Shown piece after piece: positions 18,132 to 26,853 of a DNA stretch of 34,322 nucleotides (position 1 is its first letter; each line of letters begins with the position of its first letter). The notes below the pieces were generated by a model. The model was not told the DNA's origin. It saw nothing but the letters and a program-made list of their open reading frames with translations, and ran no database searches. Source of the stretch: Candidatus Cellulosilyticum pullistercoris (GTDB lineage: Bacteria; Bacillota; Clostridia; Lachnospirales; Cellulosilyticaceae); NCBI GenBank assembly GCA_018883705.1, contig JAHLFQ010000161.1, positions 1 to 34,322 on the forward strand, in the 5' to 3' direction. Both the position numbers and the translations under genes were made by a program.

Positions 18132-18176
18132 ATTATATACTTATATAAAATTATAAAAACTCAACAAAATTACGAT
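18132..18176 (-). promoter_or_regulatory. Promoter of the ABC importer operon with 20-bp upstream motif
   Basis: Minus-strand TATAAT (18132-18137) lies 35 bases before the binding-protein ATG. ATCGTAATTTTGTTGAGTTT occupies 18157-18176, starting 39 bp upstream of the -10 box and covering the -35 region. It matches the lichenase promoter motif at 15 of 20 positions, the differences all being transitions. The consensus of the two is ATCGTAAYTTTRTYRAGTTT. It is a candidate site for the AraC-type response regulator. Confidence 0.55.
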
Positions 18177-18225
18177 AATACATTAAAAAATTAACTTTTT
18201 AGCTTTATTGACTATCTTTTTTAAC

Positions 18226-19974
18226 TTAATAAGGTATCTTTAATAGGATTTTTGTATATTCTCCACATCTAGAATCAATTTCTATGACCTCATTTGTATC
18301 TTTTAAATCATAGTAAAGTAATATTCTAGTAATAATTGCCTTCAAACCAAATCCGGATTTTACCTCTAATTTTTCACCAGTTTTAATTTTTTGTATCATT
18401 TCTTCACTTATACCTATGCCATCATCTTCTATTGTAATAAACATCATTTTTTGCTCTTTATTTAGCTTTATAGCAAGATGTACATTAACAGGTTGTCCTA
18501 TTTTTTTTATGCCGTATTTAATACTATTTTCTACTAGCGATTGTAATGTAATCTTAAGAATCTTGTGTTCTAATGCCTCTTCTTCTACATCATAGGTTAT
18601 ATGGATAATATTTGGATTCCTAATAACCGCAATCTTTACATATTCTTTCACAATTTGTAGTTCTTCTTGAATCGTAATAACATCGTCTCCCGTCCCTAAG
18701 CAAGCTCTATAATATTTGGCTAAAGTTTTAATCAGCTCATCAGCTGCTTCCTTTTCTTCTAGAGCAACCATGATACTAGCTGTATTTAGTGTATTATATA
18801 AAAAATGTGGCTTAACCTGATGATTAATAATAGATAATTCTAACCGTTTTTGCATTTTTTCTTTCTCTTTTACTTCACTCACTAATTCTTTGATTTCTTG
18901 CATCATTTCATCTAAGGCATAAGTAATCTCATATACTTCTGTATAACTTGTTGCTATAGTAAAATGAGTGTCTAAATTACCTTGTTTTCCTACCATTCTC
19001 GCTTTATCTGCAATGTGTTTTAACGGGAGAATCACTTTCCTTTTGATGAGTAAAGATGCCCCGCTCAAGAAAATAATATTAACTGTAACTGCAAATAAAA
19101 AAATTGTATTCATATTTGTATTAGCTCTAGCATGGCTGTTAATGCCCATAATCTTACCATTTAATATAGGCATATCTTGTATCACATAATAATACTTTTT
19201 ACTCCCTCTTTTGATATAGTTATATTCCTTATCTTCCCACCTTACGATCTCTTCTATATTGTTTAACTCTATATCCCTAGGTATTTGAAAAGTTTGATCT
19301 AAACTATCTTTAATCCTTACTTTTAAATCAATATTATCCAGCATATCGCGACATGTTTTTTCAAACTCTCTAGGATCTATATAAATGATCAAATAACCCA
19401 ATGACTCTAATTTATCTCTAGAACGTATCATCCTTGCTAAATATAGAGTACTTCCCACTTCTGGTTCTAAGACATTGGTACCTATCCCCCAATATACGCT
19501 TCCTTTCTTTTGCTCTATTAATGATAAATCTAACTGTTCTAAAAAATCTGCTGTATTTTTTAAATAACTAGGTTCCTTAAACTCAGAAATCACATTACCT
19601 TTGCTAGTAATAATATGTATCGATCTTATGCCATCTCTACCCACAAGAGCATCTCTTAATGTCTTATTGACTACTCTCATATTTGTTTCATTTTCTATCG
19701 ATAGTGCCTGCTGAAGAAATGTATTGGTTAATAACTCAGCAGATATTCTCTCATTCTCTTGCATATGCTTAGTTATAAAATAAGATACTGTATTGAGTGC
19801 TTCTTGATCTCCTTTTTTAAGTTTATAATCTACCTCTTTTTGTAACATCAATTGGAATAAAAAAATTCCAAAAAATAAAGAAATACTCATAGTTATAAGA
19901 TAACTTCTAATCAAGATCCAACTTACACTTTTAATATGTATTTTTTGCTTCAAATGTCTATATGGGCTAATCAT
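18226..19974 (-). CDS. Sensor histidine kinase, YesM/LytS type
   Basis: 582 residues from the ATG at 19974, which follows GGTGGGTGAG and overlaps the response-regulator stop by 8 bases; a GTG at 19983 is an alternative. There is a first membrane helix near residues 22-45, an extracellular sensor region (to about 290), a second helix (about 293-312), a HAMP linker, and then a His_kinase domain with HQVKPHFLYNTLN, phospho-acceptor His390. The C-terminal ATPase domain shows SLVENSIKYG and EDDGIGI. YesM-type kinases commonly sense extracellular oligosaccharides, sometimes through binding proteins. Overlap with the regulator gene and position before the importer indicate that it controls glucan uptake. 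I see no clear hairpin terminator after it, so read-through into the importer is possible. Confidence 0.93.
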   Translation of the reverse strand: MISPYRHLKQKIHIKSVSWILIRSYLITMSISLFFGIFLFQLMLQKEVDYKLKKGDQEALNTVSYFITKHMQENERISAELLTNTFLQQALSIENETNMRVVNKTLRDALVGRDGIRSIHIITSKGNVISEFKEPSYLKNTADFLEQLDLSLIEQKKGSVYWGIGTNVLEPEVGSTLYLARMIRSRDKLESLGYLIIYIDPREFEKTCRDMLDNIDLKVRIKDSLDQTFQIPRDIELNNIEEIVRWEDKEYNYIKRGSKKYYYVIQDMPILNGKIMGINSHARANTNMNTIFLFAVTVNIIFLSGASLLIKRKVILPLKHIADKARMVGKQGNLDTHFTIATSYTEVYEITYALDEMMQEIKELVSEVKEKEKMQKRLELSIINHQVKPHFLYNTLNTASIMVALEEKEAADELIKTLAKYYRACLGTGDDVITIQEELQIVKEYVKIAVIRNPNIIHITYDVEEEALEHKILKITLQSLVENSIKYGIKKIGQPVNVHLAIKLNKEQKMMFITIEDDGIGISEEMIQKIKTGEKLEVKSGFGLKAIITRILLYYDLKDTNEVIEIDSRCGEYTKILLKIPY

Positions 19975-21067
19975 TAAGCTCACCCACCACTTTCTTATAC
20001 TCGTTAGGTGTCATATGAATATACTTCTTAAACAACCTTGTAAAATAAGTGGTATCTGTATACCCCAATAAGTCGCATACTTCATACACCCTTAAATTCT
20101 CTTCTCTTAATAAAAATTGGGCACGTTTCATTTTTATACGCGTTACAAAATGCAGGAAATTTTCTCCTGTTTCATTCTTAAAAAGACTACAAAAATAATT
20201 TTTACTTATAGATAATGTTTCACTTATAGTAGTTAGTGTAATCTCTTCATCTATGTGCTCAACTACATATTGGCAAGCTTGCATTACTACATTATCCTTA
20301 TAGATCACCCGACTTTCTTCCAAAATCTTAAATATTCCTTTTACATTTTTCTCAAATCCCTCTATAAGTTCCTCTTTTATATTCGCTTCTTGCTCTCCAT
20401 AATGAAGATATTGTTCAATATTCTTTAGTTTAGTTAAGTAGATATATTTTTCTTTTACCCTACTTACTAATTCTTCTAATATGTAAGAAAATCTCATACA
20501 CATACTAGAAATATGTCCTTCTCCTAGTTCTCTTTCTTCTTCTACAATCTTCTCTAAAACCTCAAGTGCTTTTGAATTAATTCCCATTATATATTTAATG
20601 AGTAATTTATCATTTTCCCTAGAAAATACCCTCTCTTTACTATTTTCTATTTTTATATCATGTGATTTATATCTATTTTCACTTTCCAACTTTTTCAGTA
20701 GTTTTTCCTTAATCTTATTTAAGGTCTCTATCATCTGCTCTTCCTCTATAGGCTTTAAAAGATAATCTGTTACACCATATTGAATGGCACTTTTAGCATA
20801 CTCAAATTCTCCATATGCAGTTAAAATGACTATTTCTCCTAGATAGCCACTCTTTCTTGCTTCTTTCATTAACTCTATTCCATTCATAATAGGCATTCCT
20901 ATATCCGTAATCATGACATCTATTTTCTGTGTGGCTTGCTGGACTAATGCTTCTTCACCATTTTCTGCTTCACAGACTACCTCAAATCCTAATTCTTCCC
21001 ATCCTATTAGTTTATTTAGCCCTTTTCTTACAATAGGCTCATCATCTACTAATTGTACAGTAAACAT
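19967..21067 (-). CDS. Response regulator, YesN type (receiver plus AraC HTH)
   Basis: 366 residues starting at MFTVQLVDDEP. The ATG at 21067 has GGGGGGAAG upstream, making it preferable to an in-frame ATG at 21085 that would include that ribosome site. The receiver domain (1-120) has acidic residues Asp8/Asp9 and phospho-acceptor Asp55 in ITDIGMP, and a Lys in LLKPI. A middle helical region follows (about 125-260). The C-terminal AraC-type double helix-turn-helix (about 265-360) includes LSISKNYFCSLFKNETG and YTDTTYFTRLFKKY. Such regulators activate transporter and glycosidase operons when phosphorylated by the partner kinase, encoded next in an overlapping frame. A strong promoter with a dyad lies directly upstream. 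Confidence 0.94.
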   Translation of the reverse strand: MFTVQLVDDEPIVRKGLNKLIGWEELGFEVVCEAENGEEALVQQATQKIDVMITDIGMPIMNGIELMKEARKSGYLGEIVILTAYGEFEYAKSAIQYGVTDYLLKPIEEEQMIETLNKIKEKLLKKLESENRYKSHDIKIENSKERVFSRENDKLLIKYIMGINSKALEVLEKIVEEERELGEGHISSMCMRFSYILEELVSRVKEKYIYLTKLKNIEQYLHYGEQEANIKEELIEGFEKNVKGIFKILEESRVIYKDNVVMQACQYVVEHIDEEITLTTISETLSISKNYFCSLFKNETGENFLHFVTRIKMKRAQFLLREENLRVYEVCDLLGYTDTTYFTRLFKKYIHMTPNEYKKVVGELND

Positions 21068-21084
21068 AAATCTTCCCCCCCACA

Positions 21085-21142
21085 ATAATAGGTATTAGAA
21101 TCATTCTAACACCTATTATACAATACAATTATTTATTTTCAA
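21085..21142 (-). promoter_or_regulatory. Promoter of the two-component operon with overlapping 16-bp dyad
   Basis: Minus-strand TTGAAA (21137-21142), 16-base spacer, TATAAT (21115-21120). An inverted repeat with 16-base arms (21085-21100 and 21104-21119, loop of 3, one mismatch that is a G-U pair in RNA) starts inside the -10 box and covers the expected start of transcription. The -35 box abuts the T run of the phosphorylase terminator. The dyad could be an operator or a 5' RNA hairpin next to the ribosome site. Confidence 0.7.
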
Positions 21143-21175
21143 AAAAAGAGTTGAATTTTATCATTCAACTCTTTT
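21141..21175 (-). terminator. Terminator of the phosphorylase operon
   Basis: A 13-bp perfect stem (21144-21156 with 21163-21175), 6-base loop and seven T on the minus strand, 6 bases after the second phosphorylase stop. Confidence 0.9.
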
Positions 21176-21181
21176 AATATA

Positions 21182-23878
21182 CTATATTAAGTGAACATAA
21201 ATAGTATGTTCTACTAATGGGGCAAGTGATTCGATATCTTCTCTCTTAATACTAGATTGATTGATATTATATAACTTATTGCCCATTTCTATCTTATCTA
21301 TAGAATAGGTTCCAACTTGTTTTTTATGTGGATTAGAATAAATGATCTTGAGCTTTTTGCCTGCAAATACTAAATGGATTGTAGCTTTATCATCCTGATT
21401 AAATTGATCTAATAATAGTTTAGGTTCAAAATATAAATCACCTAATTTCCCTTTTATACCAAACATTTCTGTAATGACTGTAAGCATTAACCAACTTGCT
21501 GCCCCTGTTAAATAGTGATACATTCCTCGCCCTTTGCCATTGATATATTCCGGGACCCCAGGAAAAATTCGACTTTTTTCAAAATCACTACAATGTTTAT
21601 ACAGTGTATTAATTACTTTAAAACCTTCATGACTAAATCCTCTTTGATACAATGCATTAGCATACATAGTAGCCATGTGACAAAAAACTGCACCATTTTC
21701 TTTATGCCCATAGGCAAAACCAAACATTCTACCAAGATCTGTTTTTACTTCATTAAAGTTAGTATTTAATTTATAGCCACCTACTGATGGATCATATAGA
21801 TACTGATCTGCTGCTTTAACGATATCTATGACTTGCTGATCGGTAGCAACTTTGTTCATAATAGTAAATACCTGACTTGTAAGCATCATACGTGTTCCTT
21901 TTTCATGATCACCTTCTACTCTTCTTCCATGATTATCATAGTACCCATTATACCAACTGTATCCTGACTGATCTGTAAGCCATTCTTCTTTTCTTATATG
22001 CTGCATCATCCAATCAGCTTTGGCCTCTAAATCTGTTATTAGTGTCTCAAGTTCTATTTCTACCTGATGACCAGTGACTCCATATTTTACCCTCTTACAA
22101 TAAGTTTGCAAAATGGTATTCTTTTTTGAAACATCTTCAAAGACTACTACATCTGTACCCATAAGAAGATTTAATTCTTCCGCTAATGTAACTTTTTCTT
22201 CTTGTTCTTTTTCCTTTAGTATACGTAAAAGATTGGCAATTTCTCTCATATTTCCTGCATAAAGCGCAGAGAAAGCAACACTCTCACCTTTTTCATCTGC
22301 CATATCTAAACCATCATTCCAATCTGCTCCATGCAGCCTTAAATGATTATGTTCTCCTACATCGTAGAAGGCCGTAAGATGCTGTACTAAGAGGTGCTCT
22401 AAAATAGTTCCTTGATAAACCATCTGATTACTTTGTTTAAGAGAATTCCCCTTACTAGGTGACCAGCGCTCATCCTTATCTGTTCCTCTATCTACTTGTA
22501 AATCTTTAAAGTAGTTTTGTTTCTCCAATAAAAATTTAATATCTCCACTTTGTTGAATATAGAGATTGGTGGTTAAGAAAGGCCATGCACCATGATCCAT
22601 CCAAACCCTTGTAATATTATTTCTATCTGCTATAAATTCACCTTGCTTGGTACCTATAATCGTGGCATTGGTACCATCAATACGTACGCCTCCAAAATTA
22701 TCTAATAACATACTTCTTACACCACTTGGATCCATGACCAAAAGTGCTAAGCAATCCTGCCATAAATCTCTCCAACCACGTCCACCTTTTCCATAATCAT
22801 GATGTGGCAAAAAAGAACACCCATAAATTCGTCTTAACATAGGTTGGAAATTCACCCAGTACATCCAGTTATCAAACTCCTCATCCCCTGTTTGATAAGA
22901 CACATTGATTTTCTTATCCCAATAAGCCTGAGTTGTTTTAAGCGCTTCATCTACTGCTACTTCACTTAAATACTTTTTAGCCATTTCCTCAAAATGGTCT
23001 TCATTGTCTCCAAATCCCAAAACAAGTATATAAGCTTTTGATTCTTGTGGTCTGAGTAGCGTTTTTTCAAAAACTACTCCTCCCATAGCTTCATATCCTT
23101 CTAGCTCGGAACCAGCATACACATCAGGTGATTTTTGGCACATAATAGCTTCTGGTACTTCAAAAGAACCTCCCTCACCAATGTAATTCTCTACAATAGG
23201 AAAATAACCTATTGGTTTTTGTCCTTGAGCCTCTGAGCCTGACATCCCATAAACAATTGTATTCTTCTTATGACCTCTTTCATCAAACGTTAAGGTCGGA
23301 TTAACAACGATACTATAATCTGTGGTTTTTATTCTATGTAATAAAGAAGTAACGTGTCTATGATCTCTTAAATTATCAGCTGATCGGGCATATAAAGGAA
23401 TTGCTGCTGTTGGTGAAATGACCATTTCCTCTTCACTTGTATTGATAATCGTTACTTTCATAAGCTCTACTGTATCCTCTGAGGCAGGTACAAAAGAGAT
23501 AATTTCTGATTTTATACCTAGTGCTTTAGACTCTCTAGTCACCTTATGCCACATCACTCCAGCTTCTAATTCTGTTTCTTCTTTTTTATCACTAAATAAC
23601 GCAGCCATAGCCATAGGTGATACACCTGTTGCTGACCAAATCCCTCTACTTTCAATAGTAACCCAGAAATTTCTTGAAGATTTATTATTGTGAAGATCTT
23701 CGCTGCTTACTGGCGCTAATAAAAAGGTATTTTGCCCCATCTTACAGTCTCCATTTAAAAAAGGAGTAACACTTGACATCACACCTTTTTCATTAGCCAA
23801 AGGGAAATAGCTGTAGCTATTTCTCTCTGGATCTATAATTTTAAATGTCCCTTTACGATCTATATATGTATATTTACT
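21182..23878 (-). CDS. GH94-clan glycoside phosphorylase (beta-gluco-oligosaccharide), second copy
   Basis: 898 residues from the ATG at 23878, with AAAGGTGG 9 bases upstream. An in-frame start at 23920 would overlap the preceding gene and lacks a ribosome site. There is no signal peptide, so the enzyme is cytoplasmic. An N-terminal beta-sandwich (about 1-270) is followed by an (alpha/alpha)6 barrel with GGRGWRDLWQD, LHGADWNDGLD (Asp519 and Asp522; the DWND motif carries the catalytic acid) and KENGAVFCH, the usual phosphate-site region. These enzymes split a beta-glucosidic link with phosphate, giving glucose-1-phosphate and saving ATP. Length and the surrounding GH16 genes suggest laminaribiose or beta-1,3-oligoglucan as substrate, but cellobiose is possible. 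Families GH149 and GH161 share these motifs, so the family number is provisional. It is the last gene of the operon. Confidence 0.85.
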   Translation of the reverse strand, partial: SKYTYIDRKGTFKIIDPERNSYSYFPLANEKGVMSSVTPFLNGDCKMGQNTFLLAPVSSEDLHNNKSSRNFWVTIESRGIWSATGVSPMAMAALFSDKKEETELEAGVMWHKVTRESKALGIKSEIISFVPASEDTVELMKVTIINTSEEEMVISPTAAIPLYARSADNLRDHRHVTSLLHRIKTTDYSIVVNPTLTFDERGHKKNTIVYGMSGSEAQGQKPIGYFPIVENYIGEGGSFEVPEAIMCQKSPDVYAGSELEGYEAMGGVVFEKTLLRPQESKAYILVLGFGDNEDHFEEMAKKYLSEVAVDEALKTTQAYWDKKINVSYQTGDEEFDNWMYWVNFQPMLRRIYGCSFLPHHDYGKGGRGWRDLWQDCLALLVMDPSGVRSMLLDNFGGVRIDGTNATIIGTKQGEFIADRNNITRVWMDHGAWPFLTTNLYIQQSGDIKFLLEKQNYFKDLQVDRGTDKDERWSPSKGNSLKQSNQMVYQGTILEHLLVQHLTAFYDVGEHNHLRLHGADWNDGLDMADEKGESVAFSALYAGNMREIANLLRILKEKEQEEKVTLAEELNLLMGTDVVVFEDVSKKNTILQTYCKRVKYGVTGHQVEIELETLITDLEAKADWMMQHIRKEEWLTDQSGYSWYNGYYDNHGRRVEGDHEKGTRMMLTSQVFTIMNKVATDQQVIDIVKAADQYLYDPSVGGYKLNTNFNEVKTDLGRMFGFAYGHKENGAVFCHMATMYANALYQRGFSHEGFKVINTLYKHCSDFEKSRIFPGVPEYINGKGRGMYHYLTGAASWLMLTVITEMFGIKGKLGDLYFEPKLLLDQFNQDDKATIHLVFAGKKLKIIYSNPHKKQVGTYSIDKIEMGNKLYNINQSSIKREDIESLAPLVEHTIYVHLI

Positions 23879-23909
23879 CATCGTTTTAAACCACCTTTTC
23901 TTCAGCTTT

Positions 23910-26837
23910 TTATGCTCCAAAAGTAAGTGTTATTTGATGCACCCTACCATCATCTACTAATGAAATCTTATGATCTGACACTTGTTTTCCATCTACTATA
24001 ATGCTGCAGTTTTGATCTTTCATTCTTGATAAACCTATTGGTTTATGGATTTCAATGACATACTTAGATGTGAAGTGTCTTAATGTATAACTTACTTGTG
24101 TCATCTCTTCATCTAATAGTGGCTCAATAACAAGTAAATCTTTCTCATATTTAATTCCTAACATTTCAAACAGGGTAATAGCAAGCCAAGTTGAAGTACC
24201 ACTTAAAGTAGGTCCAATATTTTCACCTGTTAAACTATTATTGTATTGTGTACACCAGCGTGGATTACCACATACTTCAAATGGATTTTCTAAAGCTTTG
24301 TAAGGTAGCACAAGGCCTACCATCCAATACGCTAAATGAGTTAATCTACTAGCTAATGCCTTATCCTCTACTCTCTTAGCTGCTTGAAGCATAGCTGCTG
24401 TTGCCATCATTGTTGCATGCTTAAAGATACCCCCATTTTCTCTATCCCCAGGGAAATACTCTCCTGTAGCTGTTCCTTTTGCAACTTTTGATAAGTCAGT
24501 CGGACTCATTAATTTTAATCCATAAGGTGTTTTTAAATACTGTTCAATTTGATCTAACATCTTACCAATCTGCTTTTCATTAGCACAAGAAGAAAGAATA
24601 GACCAACTGAAAGAATTTAAGAAGTATGTACCATCTACATTTGGATCTGCAGAGAAACCATCGTTTTTTGCACCTAAGAAAGTGATTTCTTCACCAAATC
24701 TATTAAACAGTACTCTTGCAAAGAAATTTTCTTTCCATGCGTGTTTTTGAATATTATCATCCAGTTGCTTGATTAAATCTTTTGTATGTTGCTCATAGTC
24801 TTGATCTTTATGAATACTTGAAAACTCTTTCATATGTTGTAAGGCTAATTTCAGTAAGAATGCATTCATTACACTTTCTGAATAACCTTTAAGTGGTTTG
24901 TCTTGTCTTTCTTTTTCTGGACCTGATACATAATGAGCATCTACTTTTAAGCAGTCATTCCAATCAGCAAAATCAATAAGTGGTAATCCATGTTCACCTA
25001 TAGAGCGCTCTGCTGAATAAGTAATAATTGCTTTTAAAGTTTCATAAACACTTCTTGTCTTTCCGTCTGTTCCTGCTATTTCATACACTTCATCTAGGAA
25101 GCTAAAATCTCCACTATAACTGACATAGCGATAGACTGCTTGAAGCAACCATAAACCATCATCTGACCATTTGCCTGGTTCTTTACCTTGCCAGAAGAAA
25201 TTATGATAGCAGTATCCATAATCAAATACTTTTTCAATCCATTCCCTGAGTAATGATTTTGTATACTCTATCTCACCCATAGAAATAAGGTAATATTGTG
25301 ATACAAAAATATCTTGAATTTCTCTAAACCCAATTTCTCTATAACCTTTTTGAGTTAAATCAAACGAACGAGAAACAAAAGTCTGATAAAGTACTTGGAA
25401 AGGTAGATTTTTGTTCACATAGCTATCAAAAGCTGTATCTCCTGTATGAACTTGTAAGTATGTACTATATTTTTTATAGCTTTCTAATTGTTCATTTAAG
25501 CTTCTTACCACACTTTCTGGTGACTCAAATTGACGATGTAAATTAAGAAGTTGAGTATGGATGACTTCATTAGGCACTCTTGTTTCTTTTAGTTCAGAGA
25601 TGAGACCTATAAAGTGATCCACATAAGTGGTTTCCCCTGCTTCTACATGAATAGGACATCCTAGTGCAAAAAATCCTGGTCCTTTAGTATTGAGGCGGTT
25701 AGATAATTTAAGGATTCCTTGAGGTTTGTATAAATTACCACTGCCTATAAATTCTCCATAGTGTGTGCATATTTCTGTTGGATATTTTTTTACATTTTTC
25801 TCGTAAGCAACCATGGTAGTATAACGAACGTCTCTACTAGCTGGTTCTGGATAGTAGTAAGGCACATATCCTATGAGGTGCTCTTCCTCATCTTTAATTA
25901 ATTGGGATTGCATAATGACTGTAGAATAAACCACATCTTCCATGAGTGCTCCTGGAGCTGCTGTGGCTAACATACCTGTTGTAACTACTTTTAAATCTCT
26001 ATCTTTGGCTGTTTTATTAATAAGAGTTATTCTTTGAACTTCTGTAGCAATTGGTAAACCTTCGTACTGTGGTACTAGGAAAATAGTTCTTAAAATCTTA
26101 AGCCCACATTTCGTCTCATACTCAATCTCTGTATAGTTTTGTCCATGTCTACACTCTGCACGTTCAATATTAGCATCTAATACATCTGCGGAATAAAAAA
26201 TTTGTTTGCCTTCCTCTACAATATAAAACTGTCTATTGGCAGGAAAACCATTTTCTTCTGGTAGCATATCCCATCTTGTTGCTAATACTTGATTGGCTGC
26301 GTGTGCTCTAAAGCTTCCACCACCCAAACGATCTACCACACTTTTAGGCGTAGACTGGAGTGCTAGATCAAAATTCATACGATCTCCTAAAAGCATATTC
26401 GTATAAAAGTGTGGTCCTGGTACTGGTTTCTTTAAATCAATAACATGTTCTCCCTTTTCATTAATATAGCCTGCCCATCTTTTATAGTCTTCACAAATAG
26501 CCATAATACGTTTTTGAATAGATAAGTCTACGGATTTTTCTGTAACTACCCCATTCATATAATAAAAATAATTCACTTTATTTTCTTCTATACAAAAAAG
26601 ATGAGATGCAGTAGATGATAACTGACTGAAATACATACTTAATTCTTGATCTTTAAATAATTCTTTTAAAGCGGGTACTTTAAATACAAATCCTCCAATC
26701 GCTATAATATGTGTGCTACTAACGTCCATAAACTGACTATCATACACAAGATCCTTATTCATATACTCTTTAAAACATTGATTTAATACCTTTGTTGCTT
26801 CATTTAATGTTTCTCTAGCTAATACATTTTTTAACAT
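23910..26837 (-). CDS. GH94-clan glycoside phosphorylase (beta-gluco-oligosaccharide), first copy
   Basis: 975 residues, start after AGGAGAGACGAT. Cytoplasmic. The N-terminal 150 residues are not an obvious GH94 part and look like an extra domain. A beta-sandwich follows, then the helical barrel with GFREIQDIF, FADWNDCLKVD (Asp625 and Asp628) and the phosphate-binding type motif GDRENGGIFKHA. It is clearly distinct from its neighbour at 21182-23878, so it is unlikely to be a recent duplicate and probably has a different linkage or chain-length preference. Likely reaction: phosphorolysis of beta-1,3- or beta-1,4-gluco-oligosaccharides to glucose-1-phosphate. Separate families GH149 and GH161 of beta-1,3-glucan phosphorylases must be considered. 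It lies 16 bases after the chemotaxis receptor gene and 31 before the second phosphorylase, so the three form one operon. Confidence 0.83.
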   Translation of the reverse strand: MLKNVLARETLNEATKVLNQCFKEYMNKDLVYDSQFMDVSSTHIIAIGGFVFKVPALKELFKDQELSMYFSQLSSTASHLFCIEENKVNYFYYMNGVVTEKSVDLSIQKRIMAICEDYKRWAGYINEKGEHVIDLKKPVPGPHFYTNMLLGDRMNFDLALQSTPKSVVDRLGGGSFRAHAANQVLATRWDMLPEENGFPANRQFYIVEEGKQIFYSADVLDANIERAECRHGQNYTEIEYETKCGLKILRTIFLVPQYEGLPIATEVQRITLINKTAKDRDLKVVTTGMLATAAPGALMEDVVYSTVIMQSQLIKDEEEHLIGYVPYYYPEPASRDVRYTTMVAYEKNVKKYPTEICTHYGEFIGSGNLYKPQGILKLSNRLNTKGPGFFALGCPIHVEAGETTYVDHFIGLISELKETRVPNEVIHTQLLNLHRQFESPESVVRSLNEQLESYKKYSTYLQVHTGDTAFDSYVNKNLPFQVLYQTFVSRSFDLTQKGYREIGFREIQDIFVSQYYLISMGEIEYTKSLLREWIEKVFDYGYCYHNFFWQGKEPGKWSDDGLWLLQAVYRYVSYSGDFSFLDEVYEIAGTDGKTRSVYETLKAIITYSAERSIGEHGLPLIDFADWNDCLKVDAHYVSGPEKERQDKPLKGYSESVMNAFLLKLALQHMKEFSSIHKDQDYEQHTKDLIKQLDDNIQKHAWKENFFARVLFNRFGEEITFLGAKNDGFSADPNVDGTYFLNSFSWSILSSCANEKQIGKMLDQIEQYLKTPYGLKLMSPTDLSKVAKGTATGEYFPGDRENGGIFKHATMMATAAMLQAAKRVEDKALASRLTHLAYWMVGLVLPYKALENPFEVCGNPRWCTQYNNSLTGENIGPTLSGTSTWLAITLFEMLGIKYEKDLLVIEPLLDEEMTQVSYTLRHFTSKYVIEIHKPIGLSRMKDQNCSIIVDGKQVSDHKISLVDDGRVHQITLTFGA

Positions 26838-26853
26838 ATCGTCTCTCCTATCA

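Noticed and set aside
18178..18215. A/T-rich repeat after the kinase gene as a terminator
   Set aside because: Pairing is almost only A-T and the arms are ambiguous; read-through cannot be excluded.
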